Origin: an uncultured Pseudomonadota bacterium
GTDB taxonomy: Bacteria > Pseudomonadota > Gammaproteobacteria > Steroidobacterales > Steroidobacteraceae
NCBI GenBank assembly: GCA_903828595.1
Contig: CAIKMS010000015.1
Location: 124,001 to 188,000, forward strand
Reading direction: 5' to 3'
DNA length: 64,000 nt
Shown: piece by piece, positions 17,212-26,704 of the stretch
Position numbering within the stretch: position 1 is the first letter of the stretch
Layout of the letters: the number at the start of each line of letters is the position of its first letter
Notes under the pieces: generated by a model
Databases searched by the model: none
Told to the model about the DNA's origin: nothing
Seen by the model: only the letters and a program-made list of their open reading frames with translations
Position numbers and translations under genes: made by a program

Positions 17212-18492
17212 ATGCTGATTGGTAACCACACGCGACGAGTCGCCGTGATCGGCGGTATGCGAAGCCCCTTTGCTAAGGCGCATGGGGCGTACGCACTGGA
17301 AACCAACCAAAGCTTACTGACTGCGGTGTTACGCGCATTGGTTGATCGTTACCAATTGCAAGGGCTAGAACTGGGCGAAGTGGTTGCCGGCGCGGTTCTA
17401 AAGCACTCGAGTCAGTGGAATTTAACTCGCGAATGCCTGCTGTCCAGCGGATTATCACCCACAACGCCAGCCACCGACCTGCAAAAAGCCTGCGCCACTA
17501 GTCTAGAGGCCGCTGTAGGAATCGCCAATAAAATAGCCCTGGGGCAAATTGAGTGCGGGATTGCCGCCGGTGTGGACAGCGCCAGTGACGCACCGATTGT
17601 GTATCCCCGTAGCTACCAACAACTGCTGCTAGCCAGCTTCCGAGCCAAAACTTTAGCCGCAAGGTTACGGCCTTGGCTTGGGTTCCGACTAAGCCTGTTA
17701 AAGCCGCTGACCCCGTCTGTAACCGAGCCTAGAACCGGTCTGTCGATGGGCCAGAGTGCTGAGCAAACCGCGCGGGAGTTTGGCATTAGTCGCGAAGACC
17801 AGGATCTTTTGGCCTGGCAAAGCCACCAAAACGCGGCTCGTGCCTACGATGAGGGTTTTTTTAACGGGTCGTTGGTTCCAGTAGCCGGACTTCAGGCGGA
17901 TAACACCCTCAGGCCTAACAGCACCCTTGAGCAACTCGCTGCGCTTAAACCTGTCTTTGATCCACGCCAGGGTACGCTCACCGCTGGCAATTCGACCCCG
18001 TTAACCGACGGCGCTGCCGGCGTACTGTTGGCTACCGATGATTGGGCTGAGCGACGTGGCCTATCCGTTCAGGCATACCTGACACAGGCAACCAGTGCAG
18101 CAGTGGATTTTGTGGGACGTGATGGCCTACTCACGGCGCCGGCCTTCGCAGTCCCTCGCCTGCTCGCACAAACCGGCTTACGGCTGCAGGACTTTGACTA
18201 CTACGAGATCCACGAGGCGTTTGCCGCGCAGGTACTTTGTACTTTAAAGGCCTGGGAATCAGAGACTTTTTGCAGCCAGCGCCTGGGCCTCAGCCGCGCC
18301 TTAGGCAGCATCGATCCAGCGAAACTGAACGTTACCGGTTCGTCTCTGGCCCTGGGCCATCCCTTTGCCGCGACCGGTGCCCGCCTCATTGCCACTTTGG
18401 CGAAGCTGCTCGCCCAGCGTGGCAGCGGGCGGGGCCTGATCTCTATCTGTACTGCCGGAGGCATGGGCGTCACAGCAATTTTAGAGCGCTAA
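17212..18492 (+). CDS. fadI: Acetyl-CoA C-acyltransferase (FadI-type thiolase)
   Basis: A 426-residue thiolase. The triad is intact: Cys94 (DLQKACATSLEA), His334 (EIHEAFAAQ) and Cys413 (ICTAGGMG), plus SSLALGHPFAATGARL. The N-terminal half resembles FadI more than PhaA/AtoB (RRVAVIGGMRSPFAKAHGAY, SSQWNLTRECLL). It would do the final thiolysis of fatty-acid beta-oxidation, supplying acetyl-CoA; the multifunctional FadJ partner is absent here. AGGA stands 7 bases before ATG 17212. Followed by gabD after 145 bases. Confidence 0.9.
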   Translation: MLIGNHTRRVAVIGGMRSPFAKAHGAYALETNQSLLTAVLRALVDRYQLQGLELGEVVAGAVLKHSSQWNLTRECLLSSGLSPTTPATDLQKACATSLEAAVGIANKIALGQIECGIAAGVDSASDAPIVYPRSYQQLLLASFRAKTLAARLRPWLGFRLSLLKPLTPSVTEPRTGLSMGQSAEQTAREFGISREDQDLLAWQSHQNAARAYDEGFFNGSLVPVAGLQADNTLRPNSTLEQLAALKPVFDPRQGTLTAGNSTPLTDGAAGVLLATDDWAERRGLSVQAYLTQATSAAVDFVGRDGLLTAPAFAVPRLLAQTGLRLQDFDYYEIHEAFAAQVLCTLKAWESETFCSQRLGLSRALGSIDPAKLNVTGSSLALGHPFAATGARLIATLAKLLAQRGSGRGLISICTAGGMGVTAILER

Positions 18493-18637
18493 GCAGGAAG
18501 CTCGGGCCTTAAAAAGACTTTTCAATCGCTGGGGTGATGCAATAGTTGCAGGGAACAAACCCTAATTGGCCAAAACCCGGCGATAATAGCCCAACGCACA
18601 GGCGCCTTTTTTGTTCTGACACACGAGTGAACACACT

Positions 18638-20107
18638 ATGAATCCGATGCTTCAGCTTGCCGATCCGCAGTTATTCCGTGAGCATTGCTACCTAGACGGG
18701 CAGTGGATACAGGCCGACTCGGCAAAGTCTTTCGCCGTACATATCAAGGCCGATGGATCTGTCTTAGGCCATGTTCCTGAATGCGGCGCGGCTGAGACCC
18801 GCCGAGCCATTGAAGCGGCACAAAAAGCCCTTCCGGCTTGGGCTGCCCGGTCCGCTCTTGAGCGCGGCAAAATCTTAAAAAAACTCGCCGCCCTGATGAT
18901 GGAACATCAAGAAGACCTCGCCCGCTTGATGACCGCAGAACAAGGTAAACCACTGGCTGAGGCACGCGGTGAAGTTGGCTACGCGGCGTCTTTCTTTGAC
19001 TGGTTTGCCGAGGAAGGCCGCCGTCTGTATGGAGAAGTTATCCCTAGCCCGATGGCTGACAAGCGTTTTCTAACCCTTCGCCAACCGATCGGCGTCGTCG
19101 GCGCGATCACGCCCTGGAATTTCCCGTCGGCCATGATCACGCGCAAGGCAGGCCCGGCGTTAGCAGCCGGCTGCACGATCGTCATTAAACCCGCGGAATC
19201 CACCCCCTATTCAGCATTCGCGTTAGCCGAGCTGGCACACCGCGCCGGCGTGCCAGCCGGAGTGTTTAATGTGATTACCGGGCAGCCGAATGACATCGGC
19301 ATGGAGCTCACCAGCAACCCCACGGTGGCAAAGGTGTCTTTCACGGGCTCAACGCCAGTCGGTAAACGACTCATGGCTCAGTGCGCCACAACGGTCAAGA
19401 AGGTTTCCTTAGAGCTTGGCGGAAACGCGCCCTTTATTGTGTTCGCTGACGCCGACTTGGAGGCTGCTGTCGCTGGAGCCATGATCAGCAAGTACCGCAA
19501 CGCCGGCCAGACCTGCGTTTGCGCTAATCGCCTGCTGGTCGAAGACAGCATCTATGACGCTTTCGTCGCCAAACTCATCGAAGCTACGAGCAAACTGCGA
19601 GTAGGCGATGGTCTTGCGGGACCCACCGAACAAGGCCCTCTGATCAATGAAAAGGCCGTGGAGAAAGTCGAGGACCACATTAAAGACGCGCAGGCTCACG
19701 GAGCGACAGTGGCCTTAGGCGGCCATAGGCACCGTTTAGGCGGAACCTTCTTTGAACCAACGATCCTTACCGGCGTAACACCGGCAATGAAGGTCGCCAG
19801 GGAAGAGACCTTCGGGCCGGTTGCCCCTGTGTTCCGATTCAAGACTGAAGCCGAGGCCGTTGCGATGGCTAACGACACGGAGTTTGGACTGGCTGCTTAT
19901 TTCTACAGCCGTGATATCAACCGCGTCTGGCGAGTATCCGAAGCTCTGGAATACGGCATCGTCGGCGTTAATACCGGGATCATCAGTGCAACCGAGGCAC
20001 CCTTCGGTGGCGTCAAGCAATCCGGCATCGGCCGCGAGGGATCCAGCCACGGAATCACCGATTACACGGAAATTAAATACGTGTGCATGGGTGGACTCAC
20101 GTCTTGA
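18638..20107 (+). CDS. gabD: Succinate-semialdehyde dehydrogenase (NAD(P)+)
   Basis: A 489-residue aldehyde dehydrogenase that oxidises succinate semialdehyde to succinate. Features are TPWNFPSAMITRK, the cofactor-site SFTGSTPVGKRL, general base in SLELGGNAPFIV, and catalytic Cys293 followed by Cys295 in GQTCVCANR, which is the GabD pattern. The C-terminus PFGGVKQSGIGREGSSHGI is typical. No gabT is adjacent. The MFS efflux gene begins 28 bases downstream. Confidence 0.93.
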   Translation: MNPMLQLADPQLFREHCYLDGQWIQADSAKSFAVHIKADGSVLGHVPECGAAETRRAIEAAQKALPAWAARSALERGKILKKLAALMMEHQEDLARLMTAEQGKPLAEARGEVGYAASFFDWFAEEGRRLYGEVIPSPMADKRFLTLRQPIGVVGAITPWNFPSAMITRKAGPALAAGCTIVIKPAESTPYSAFALAELAHRAGVPAGVFNVITGQPNDIGMELTSNPTVAKVSFTGSTPVGKRLMAQCATTVKKVSLELGGNAPFIVFADADLEAAVAGAMISKYRNAGQTCVCANRLLVEDSIYDAFVAKLIEATSKLRVGDGLAGPTEQGPLINEKAVEKVEDHIKDAQAHGATVALGGHRHRLGGTFFEPTILTGVTPAMKVAREETFGPVAPVFRFKTEAEAVAMANDTEFGLAAYFYSRDINRVWRVSEALEYGIVGVNTGIISATEAPFGGVKQSGIGREGSSHGITDYTEIKYVCMGGLTS

Positions 20108-20135
20108 GTCGAGTTGCTGACCAGCGCAAATTTTA

Positions 20136-21365
20136 ATGGCAGCTGACGTTTCGGTCAGCCAGACTCGCGCAGCGTCAGGAACCTCGCTCCTGGCGCTGCT
20201 GGCGGCTGTGACAGCCGTTGGTGCTATCACACTCAATATTTACCTTCCGGCACGCCCGGCGGTACAAGCTTACTTTCACACCACCACTGGCAGCACGGGC
20301 TTAACGATCAGCCTTGCTGGCTTGGCTTTTGCCTGCGGCTTATTAGCGTATGGACCGTTTTCTGATCGATATGGACGGCGTCCAGCCATTATGGTGGGGT
20401 TAGCGCTGTTTATAGCCGGCACTACGGTATCGCTGTGCGCGATATCCATGCCCATGCTGATTGCCGGTCGAATCCTGCAGGCTTTGGGCAGTTCCGCCGG
20501 CGTCACGGTCGGTCGAGCCGTCGTACGCGACCGCTGGCCCCCTAAAGATATCGCCCGCAATCTCGCCTACCTCACCATGGTGGTAGCGGTTGCCAACGCC
20601 TTAGCGCCTTCCTTGGGTGGGCTACTCACCGAAGTTTTTCACTGGCGCGCGGTATTTGCCGCCCTACTAGTGGCCAGCCTCTGTGTCATGACCTGGGCAG
20701 CTCTGTGTTTGCCAGAGACCCTGCCATCAAGCCACCCCGATACGCGAAGGGTCTCCACCAGCAGGACGCTAATTAACCTCCTGCAACAACCCAGTTATCG
20801 GGGTTATGCGCTACAAACCGCTATCGTGTACGCCACGTTTATGGTGTTTGCCGCCTATATGCCCTATGTGATGACCTCGTGCATGGGCGGTACACCCACC
20901 ACTTATGGCCTGTGCTACCTGTTTATTCCGGCAGGCTATTTTTCGGGTAACTATGCCATTGCGCGGTTGTCTACTCATTATGGACTCGTGCGGCTGTTTA
21001 CCGCTGGCACGGTCATACAATGCGTCGCAGCCTTAGTGGCGCTGCTTTTTGCACTGTTGCATTACTGGCATCCGATCGCTGTCTTCGGTCCATGGATGTT
21101 TTTGGCCTTGGGCCAGGGGTTGATTCTGCCGAATGTCACCGCAGCAGCTGTCTCCGAAAACCCGGGCGCTGCCGGTACGGCCTCAGGCCTGCTGGGCTTT
21201 ATTCAACAGGTAGTAGCGGCAGGGGCGGTACAGGCCATGTCGGGTGTACCGACCAACACTCCTCTGCCGATCGCGTGGCTGGTGGCTGTGGCCACAACGA
21301 TTGCTATGATCGACGCACTTTATAGTCGGCGCGGAAGTGCCTCCCTAATCCCGGTGCAGAGCTAA
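20136..21365 (+). CDS. Bcr/CflA-family MFS drug efflux transporter
   Basis: A 409-residue inner-membrane protein with about 12 membrane segments. The N-terminal NIYLPARPAVQAYF and the loop YGPFSDRYGRRPAIMVGL (MFS motif A) fit the Bcr/CflA family of proton-driven drug exporters. The bicyclomycin-type substrate is unproven. Downstream, the pseudouridine synthase start follows its stop by 3 bases, suggesting coupling. Confidence 0.88.
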   Translation: MAADVSVSQTRAASGTSLLALLAAVTAVGAITLNIYLPARPAVQAYFHTTTGSTGLTISLAGLAFACGLLAYGPFSDRYGRRPAIMVGLALFIAGTTVSLCAISMPMLIAGRILQALGSSAGVTVGRAVVRDRWPPKDIARNLAYLTMVVAVANALAPSLGGLLTEVFHWRAVFAALLVASLCVMTWAALCLPETLPSSHPDTRRVSTSRTLINLLQQPSYRGYALQTAIVYATFMVFAAYMPYVMTSCMGGTPTTYGLCYLFIPAGYFSGNYAIARLSTHYGLVRLFTAGTVIQCVAALVALLFALLHYWHPIAVFGPWMFLALGQGLILPNVTAAAVSENPGAAGTASGLLGFIQQVVAAGAVQAMSGVPTNTPLPIAWLVAVATTIAMIDALYSRRGSASLIPVQS

Positions 21366-21368
21366 CAC

Positions 21369-22145
21369 TTGTCAGCGGATCAAAAGCGTAAAGAGCGCGC
21401 CACTCAAGTCGTCCGGCATGGCGTGGCCCGAGTGCTGTCGAAAATGGGCCTTGCCTCCCGCACCCAAGCCTCGGTTTGGGTGCGGGAAGGCCGTGTCACG
21501 GTCAACCAGCAAATCGTGCGTGACCCCGAGCACCCGGTAGTTCAGGGCGTAGATGACGTACGTGTTGACGGACAGCGCCCGCAGTCGGCCGCGCGACACG
21601 TGATCATGCTCAATAAGCCGCGCGGCCTGGTGACCACCACCAGCGACGAGAAAGGCCGCGACACGGTCTACCAATGTTTTGCAAACAGCCACTTGCCATG
21701 GCTCGCTCCAGTAGGGCGGCTGGATAAAGCCAGTGAAGGTCTTTTACTGTTTTGTAATGACCCGGTTTGGGCCGCACAGATCACCGACGGACCTGCTCGG
21801 CCTGACAAGACCTATCACGTCCAAGTCAACGCCAATCTGGATGACAGTGCGTTAGCGCAAATCGCCGCGGGTGCCGAGGTGGAGGGCGAGTTCTTAAGCG
21901 TAGTCGCCATAAGCGTGTTGCGCAGCGGCAAACGCAATTCATGGCTTGAAATTGTATTAAACGAGGGCAAAAACCGCCATATTCGTCGCCTGCTAAGCCA
22001 TTTCAATATCCGCGTTGTTCGCCTGATGCGCGTTGCCATCGGCACGCTGGTGCTGGGCACTTTAGCTAAAGGGCAGTGGCGGCCACTAGACCTATCTGAG
22101 ATAGACTCATTAACAAATCACTCAGTGAAGCCATCGACTCAATGA
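21369..22145 (+). CDS. RsuA/RluB-family pseudouridine synthase
   Basis: A 258-residue RNA-modifying enzyme with an N-terminal S4 RNA-binding domain (ARVLSKMGLASRTQASVWVREGRV in two parts around residues 20-45) and the catalytic domain with MLNKPRGLVTTT and PVGRLDKASEGLLL, where the Asp of RLD is catalytic, then NEGKNRHIRRLL. TTG 21369 lies 3 bases after the previous stop; an internal GTG is possible. Which rRNA position it modifies (RluB, RluE or RsuA type) cannot be told here. Confidence 0.87.
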   Translation: MSADQKRKERATQVVRHGVARVLSKMGLASRTQASVWVREGRVTVNQQIVRDPEHPVVQGVDDVRVDGQRPQSAARHVIMLNKPRGLVTTTSDEKGRDTVYQCFANSHLPWLAPVGRLDKASEGLLLFCNDPVWAAQITDGPARPDKTYHVQVNANLDDSALAQIAAGAEVEGEFLSVVAISVLRSGKRNSWLEIVLNEGKNRHIRRLLSHFNIRVVRLMRVAIGTLVLGTLAKGQWRPLDLSEIDSLTNHSVKPSTQ

Positions 22146-22204
22146 TGCCTGTGTAAGTACAAGACAGGATCAACGATCGCCTCACGACTCTTAGGAGAAA
22201 CGCG

Positions 22205-24400
22205 ATGAAAAATGCCTTAGCTACGATCACCCTGGCCACCTTACTGTTGGCTGCCCTGCCCTTGGCCGCTAAACCTATGAGTCATGCCGTTGATTCCAAC
22301 GAGATCACACGATGGCAGCAGGCTAGCGTCAATACGTCTATCACCCGTGACAACTGGGGTATTGCTCATATTCATGGCAAGTCCGACGCAGACACCGTAT
22401 TCGGCATGGCCTACGCCCAGGCTGAAGATGACTTTAATCGTGTTGAGACCAACTACCTAACTGCCTTAGGTCGACTCGCCGAGGCTAGCGGTGAGAGTGC
22501 AATAGACCAAGATCTGCGTATGCGTCTATTCATCAATCCTACCGACCTAAAAAAGCAGTTCCAACAAAGCCCGGCGTGGCTAAAAAAACTCATGGTCGCC
22601 TGGGCGGACGGCCTTAATTGTTTTTTAACGAGCCATCCAGATACTGCGCCTAAGGTTCTTAAGCACTTCGAACCGTGGATGGCATTGAGCTTCAGTGAGG
22701 GCAGCATTGGCGGAGATATCGAGCGAGTCGCGCTGGCTCCCCTACATGATTTTTATAGACCGAATGCCGTGGCTTATGCGATTCCTGAAAAACACTATCC
22801 GCGTGAGCCTTCCGGCTCTAACGGCATCGCTATTGCCCCCAGTATCAGCGCCAACGGGCATGCCCTGCTCCTCATTAACCCTCACACATCATTTTTCTTC
22901 CGCTCTGAGCTACAAGCTACCAGCGACGAAGGGCTGAACGCTTATGGCGCGGTGACTTGGGGTCAGTTCTTTATTTACCAAGGATTTAACGAACACTTAG
23001 GCTGGATGCATACCTCCAGCGGAATCGACAACGTCGATTTCTTTAAAGAAACCATTGTAAGAAAAAATGGCGCGCCTTATTACCGCTACGGATCTAAGCT
23101 CAGGGCACTTAAAAAAGAGAAAATAAGCCTCTCTTATCGGACCGCCGCGGGTGGGCTAAACACCCAGCAGTTCACTGTCTACAAAAGCCATCACGGTCCA
23201 GTGATAGGACAAATCGGAAAGCAGTGGCTCACGATCGCCTTAATGCAAAAGCCTATTGAGGCACTGAGCCAGTCGTTCTTATTAACCAAGGCGAAAAACT
23301 ACGCCGAGTACATGAAAGTCATGGAACTCAAGGCTAATAGCAGCAACAACACGATCTATGCCGATGCCGCTGGGAACATCGCCTACCTGCATCCTCAATT
23401 CATACCCAAACGTAACGACCGATTTGACTATACCCATCCCGTTGATGGGGCCGACCCAGCAACAGACTGGAAGGGATTACACGGCCTTAGCGAGGCGCCC
23501 CACCTACTAAATCCATCTAACGGATGGATCATGAATACGAACAATTGGCCATATTCAGCAGCTGGTGAGGCCTCACCTAAACAAAGTGATTACCCTCGCT
23601 ACATGGATACGGCCGGGGAAAATCCACGTGGCCTGCATGCCACCCTAGTCTTAAAGGACAAGAGGGGCATTACGCAGGATTCACTCAATGCAATTGCATT
23701 TGATCCGTATCTTCCTGCATTTGCTCGTCTCATCCCCAGTCTAATCAAAGCCTACGACTCGCTTGATGCTCAAAGTGCGTATAAATCCTCGCTTAGCGCT
23801 CCAGTTGCTGCACTTCGCACCTGGGATTATCGCTGGTCGGTTGACTCGATTGAGACCACCCTAGCGGTACTTTGGGGAGATGAACTCTGGGACACCGCAA
23901 AACAAGACGCCGATGCTGAAAATGTCTCGGTGTATGAGGAAATTGCTGATCACACCAGTGCTGATCAGAAATTGGCCGCTTTGAAGTCCGTGTGGGAACG
24001 ACTTGAACGCGACTTTGGGACCTGGAAAGTCGGCTTTGGGCTTATGAATCGATTCCAACGGCGCACAGCTGACATCACTCAGGATTTTAGTGACAGCGCG
24101 CCCAGCGTTGCTATCCCATTTGCCTCAGCACGCTGGGGATCACTGGCTTCATTTGGAGCGCATCGCTACCCAGGCACCAATAAGTACTACGGCACCAGCG
24201 GAAACAGCTTTGTAGCCATTGTGGAATTTGGATCAAAAATATCCGCACGAGCCGTATCCATAGGTGGCGAAAGCGGCGATCCCACCTCTGTACACTTTAG
24301 TGATCAGACCCTGCGTTATGCGCAAGGAGCACTCCGACCCGTTTACTTCTACCCGTCAGACTTAGAGGGCAAAATCGAGCGTGAGTACCATCCACAGTAA
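22205..24400 (+). CDS. Penicillin/acyl-homoserine-lactone acylase family Ntn hydrolase
   Basis: A 731-residue secreted precursor. It has a signal peptide (ATLLLAALPLAAKP), an alpha-subunit region (TRDNWGIAHIHGKSDADTVFG, MAYAQAEDDFNRVE), and the autocleavage site before Ser205 (EPSGSNGIAIAP), which becomes the N-terminal nucleophile of the beta subunit. Family members cleave amides such as penicillin G or acyl-homoserine lactones in the periplasm. Substrate is not decided by sequence. AGGAG stands 7 bases before ATG 22205. No luxI/luxR genes nearby. Confidence 0.92.
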   Translation: MKNALATITLATLLLAALPLAAKPMSHAVDSNEITRWQQASVNTSITRDNWGIAHIHGKSDADTVFGMAYAQAEDDFNRVETNYLTALGRLAEASGESAIDQDLRMRLFINPTDLKKQFQQSPAWLKKLMVAWADGLNCFLTSHPDTAPKVLKHFEPWMALSFSEGSIGGDIERVALAPLHDFYRPNAVAYAIPEKHYPREPSGSNGIAIAPSISANGHALLLINPHTSFFFRSELQATSDEGLNAYGAVTWGQFFIYQGFNEHLGWMHTSSGIDNVDFFKETIVRKNGAPYYRYGSKLRALKKEKISLSYRTAAGGLNTQQFTVYKSHHGPVIGQIGKQWLTIALMQKPIEALSQSFLLTKAKNYAEYMKVMELKANSSNNTIYADAAGNIAYLHPQFIPKRNDRFDYTHPVDGADPATDWKGLHGLSEAPHLLNPSNGWIMNTNNWPYSAAGEASPKQSDYPRYMDTAGENPRGLHATLVLKDKRGITQDSLNAIAFDPYLPAFARLIPSLIKAYDSLDAQSAYKSSLSAPVAALRTWDYRWSVDSIETTLAVLWGDELWDTAKQDADAENVSVYEEIADHTSADQKLAALKSVWERLERDFGTWKVGFGLMNRFQRRTADITQDFSDSAPSVAIPFASARWGSLASFGAHRYPGTNKYYGTSGNSFVAIVEFGSKISARAVSIGGESGDPTSVHFSDQTLRYAQGALRPVYFYPSDLEGKIEREYHPQ

Positions 24401-24511
24401 TGAGCGGCTGCCTTGGTTTCTGGTTGAATCGTCTAGGCCGAATAAGTGCATAACTTTTTCGTTACTTTTAAAGCATCTGATCATTTAGCGTAGATAGGCG
24501 GTCTAAATTTT

Positions 24512-26695
24512 ATGACTCAGGTATTCGATGATGTGGGCGAGATTGTCGAAACAACGCTGCGGCGACTCGGCAATCGCATTGTACTCGCCACTCCGCTTGG
24601 CATAGGCAAGCCCAATGCGGTTATTAATGAGTTTTATCGACGAGCCGCTCGCAACCCTGAAATCAGCCTGACGATCGTGACCGCGCTGTCATTGGCAAAG
24701 CCTCGTGCCAAGAGTGAGCTTGAAGGACGCCTAGTTGGCCCCTTAGCAGAGCGGTTCTATCCGGACTACATTGAGCTCGACTACATCAGCGCACAACGCG
24801 AAGGGCGCGTTCCAAGCAATATCAAAATACATGAGTTTTATCTGCGTGCCGGCGCTTACCTAGGCATAGCCTCGGCACAGCAAACCTACCTGAGCTCAAA
24901 CTACACCCATGTAGCGCGTGACATCATAAGCTTGGGTCTTAATGTCATCGTGCAGTCTGTCGCCAGTCGTTCTCTGGGACGAGAGACTCAGTACAGTCTT
25001 TCCAGCAATCCAGACCTTACCCTTGATCTTCTGCCCCATCTACTGGCTGAACGCGCGGCCGGTCGGCCCTCAACTTTCATCGGCAGTCTGAATAAAAGTC
25101 TTCCCTTTATGCTGGGTGATGCAGTTATTTCGGAGGAAACGTTTGATTTTCTCCTGGACCACCCTCGCTATCAGCAAGCACCGTTTGCTGTTCCCAGTGC
25201 ACCAATCAACACGCAGGATTACTGTTTAGGACTGTACGCTACGAGCCTTGTCAAAGATGGCGGCACGTTGCAGCTGGGCATCGGCGAACTGGCTGATTCG
25301 ATTGTCTATGCGTTACAACTACGCCAGCAGCGCAATGACCAATTTCAACTAGCCTATCGCGCACTCGCCCCGTCTGTTGCAGCCGAAAAAGCCTGTTTAG
25401 AAAACGGCGGAATCGATAGCCTGAACCGCGGCCTATATGGCTGCAGCGAAATGTTCGTTGATGGCTTTTTAGACCTCTTCCAAACCGGCGTCTTGAAGCG
25501 GCCGGTGTATGAAAATATTGAGTTGCAGAAATTACTGGACTCTGGCGCGATCACGGAACGTATTGATAAAGACTGGCTTGATCGCTTGGTAGCGGCGGGA
25601 CTCGAAACGATCGATGGCAAAACATTTGCTGCTTTAGAGGCGGGTGGGGCCTTTAATCCAGGCACGCGCTACCAGGCACGCACAATCTTGTCGGCTAGCG
25701 GGGAGCGGCTGTCAACAGACCTCACGGATCCTAAGGCACGGGAGGCGCTCTTAGCCAAAGCGTTTTCTAAACGCCTTAATGGTGGCACCTTGCTTCATGC
25801 GGCGTTCTTCCTCGGGCCCCGCGGCTTTTACTCTGCGCTTCGTGAACTGCCTGAAGTTGATCGACAACGAATCAATATGACAGCGGTGAGTTTTGTCAAT
25901 CAGATACGCGGCGCCGATTCCGAGTTGCGTACGGCACAACGCCGGCACGGGCGATTTTTTAATACCGCCATGCTGGTCACACTGCTAGGTGCCGTCACCT
26001 CTGACGGCTTGGAGTCTGGTCAAGTGGTGAGTGGCGTGGGAGGCCAATATAACTTTGTTTCAATGGCCCACGATTTGCCAGATGCCAGATCGGTGATTCT
26101 ACTTAGGAGTACTCACACCAGGCGTGGCCTCACGCGATCTAATATCGTCTGGTCGTACGGTCACACGACCATACCCCGTCACTTACGCGACATTGTGGTC
26201 ACCGAGTATGGCATTGCTCAACTTCGTGGCCGATCTGATCGTGACTGCATAGTGGCAATGCTTGAAATAGCGGACTCACGCTTCCAGGCAGGCCTACTCC
26301 AAGAGGCGAAAAAAGCCGGAAAGATTGAGGCCAGCTACGAGATACCTGGATATGCACAAAACAACTATCCGCAGCGACTCGAAGAGGCTTTAAAGCCTTT
26401 CCGCCACGAAGGTTTGTTCTCAAGCTTTCCTTTTGGCACTGATTTCACTCAGGAAGAAATTGTCTTGATGAGTGCGTTGCGTCGTCTCGACGCCGATACG
26501 CGCACACCATTGCGCAAATTCGGTGCAATTATCGCGACGAGCCTATCTAGACCGCTATGTAATTCCAGTCGTCCTTATCTAGAGCGGCTTGAGCTAAACG
26601 CACCCGCAGGTTTAACGCAGACGATTACCGCCAAGCTGGTGCGGCGTGCGATTCTTCAAGAACTGGAAGATCGCAGAGTGAACCTATCGGCTTAA
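24512..26695 (+). CDS. Acetyl-CoA hydrolase/transferase-family protein, long form
   Basis: A 727-residue protein, well above the ~500 residues of the classic CoA-transferase/hydrolase. The N-terminal part has RIVLATPLGIGKPNAVINE, the middle has GGTLQLGIGELADSIVYAL, and the C-terminal acetyl-CoA hydrolase domain shows SGVGGQYNFVSMAHD and TEYGIAQLRGRSDRDCI. It may interconvert acetyl-CoA and acetate or swap CoA between short acids. About 130 residues follow the conserved C-terminal domain. It stands alone, 111 bases after the acylase gene, convergent with the exonuclease. Confidence 0.82.
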   Translation: MTQVFDDVGEIVETTLRRLGNRIVLATPLGIGKPNAVINEFYRRAARNPEISLTIVTALSLAKPRAKSELEGRLVGPLAERFYPDYIELDYISAQREGRVPSNIKIHEFYLRAGAYLGIASAQQTYLSSNYTHVARDIISLGLNVIVQSVASRSLGRETQYSLSSNPDLTLDLLPHLLAERAAGRPSTFIGSLNKSLPFMLGDAVISEETFDFLLDHPRYQQAPFAVPSAPINTQDYCLGLYATSLVKDGGTLQLGIGELADSIVYALQLRQQRNDQFQLAYRALAPSVAAEKACLENGGIDSLNRGLYGCSEMFVDGFLDLFQTGVLKRPVYENIELQKLLDSGAITERIDKDWLDRLVAAGLETIDGKTFAALEAGGAFNPGTRYQARTILSASGERLSTDLTDPKAREALLAKAFSKRLNGGTLLHAAFFLGPRGFYSALRELPEVDRQRINMTAVSFVNQIRGADSELRTAQRRHGRFFNTAMLVTLLGAVTSDGLESGQVVSGVGGQYNFVSMAHDLPDARSVILLRSTHTRRGLTRSNIVWSYGHTTIPRHLRDIVVTEYGIAQLRGRSDRDCIVAMLEIADSRFQAGLLQEAKKAGKIEASYEIPGYAQNNYPQRLEEALKPFRHEGLFSSFPFGTDFTQEEIVLMSALRRLDADTRTPLRKFGAIIATSLSRPLCNSSRPYLERLELNAPAGLTQTITAKLVRRAILQELEDRRVNLSA

Positions 26696-26704
26696 TTCGT
26701 TGAA

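Noticed and set aside
19736-20236. 166-codon frame antisense to the end of gabD and the start of the MFS gene
   Set aside because: Both plus-strand genes are clear; the antisense frame has no protein-like features.
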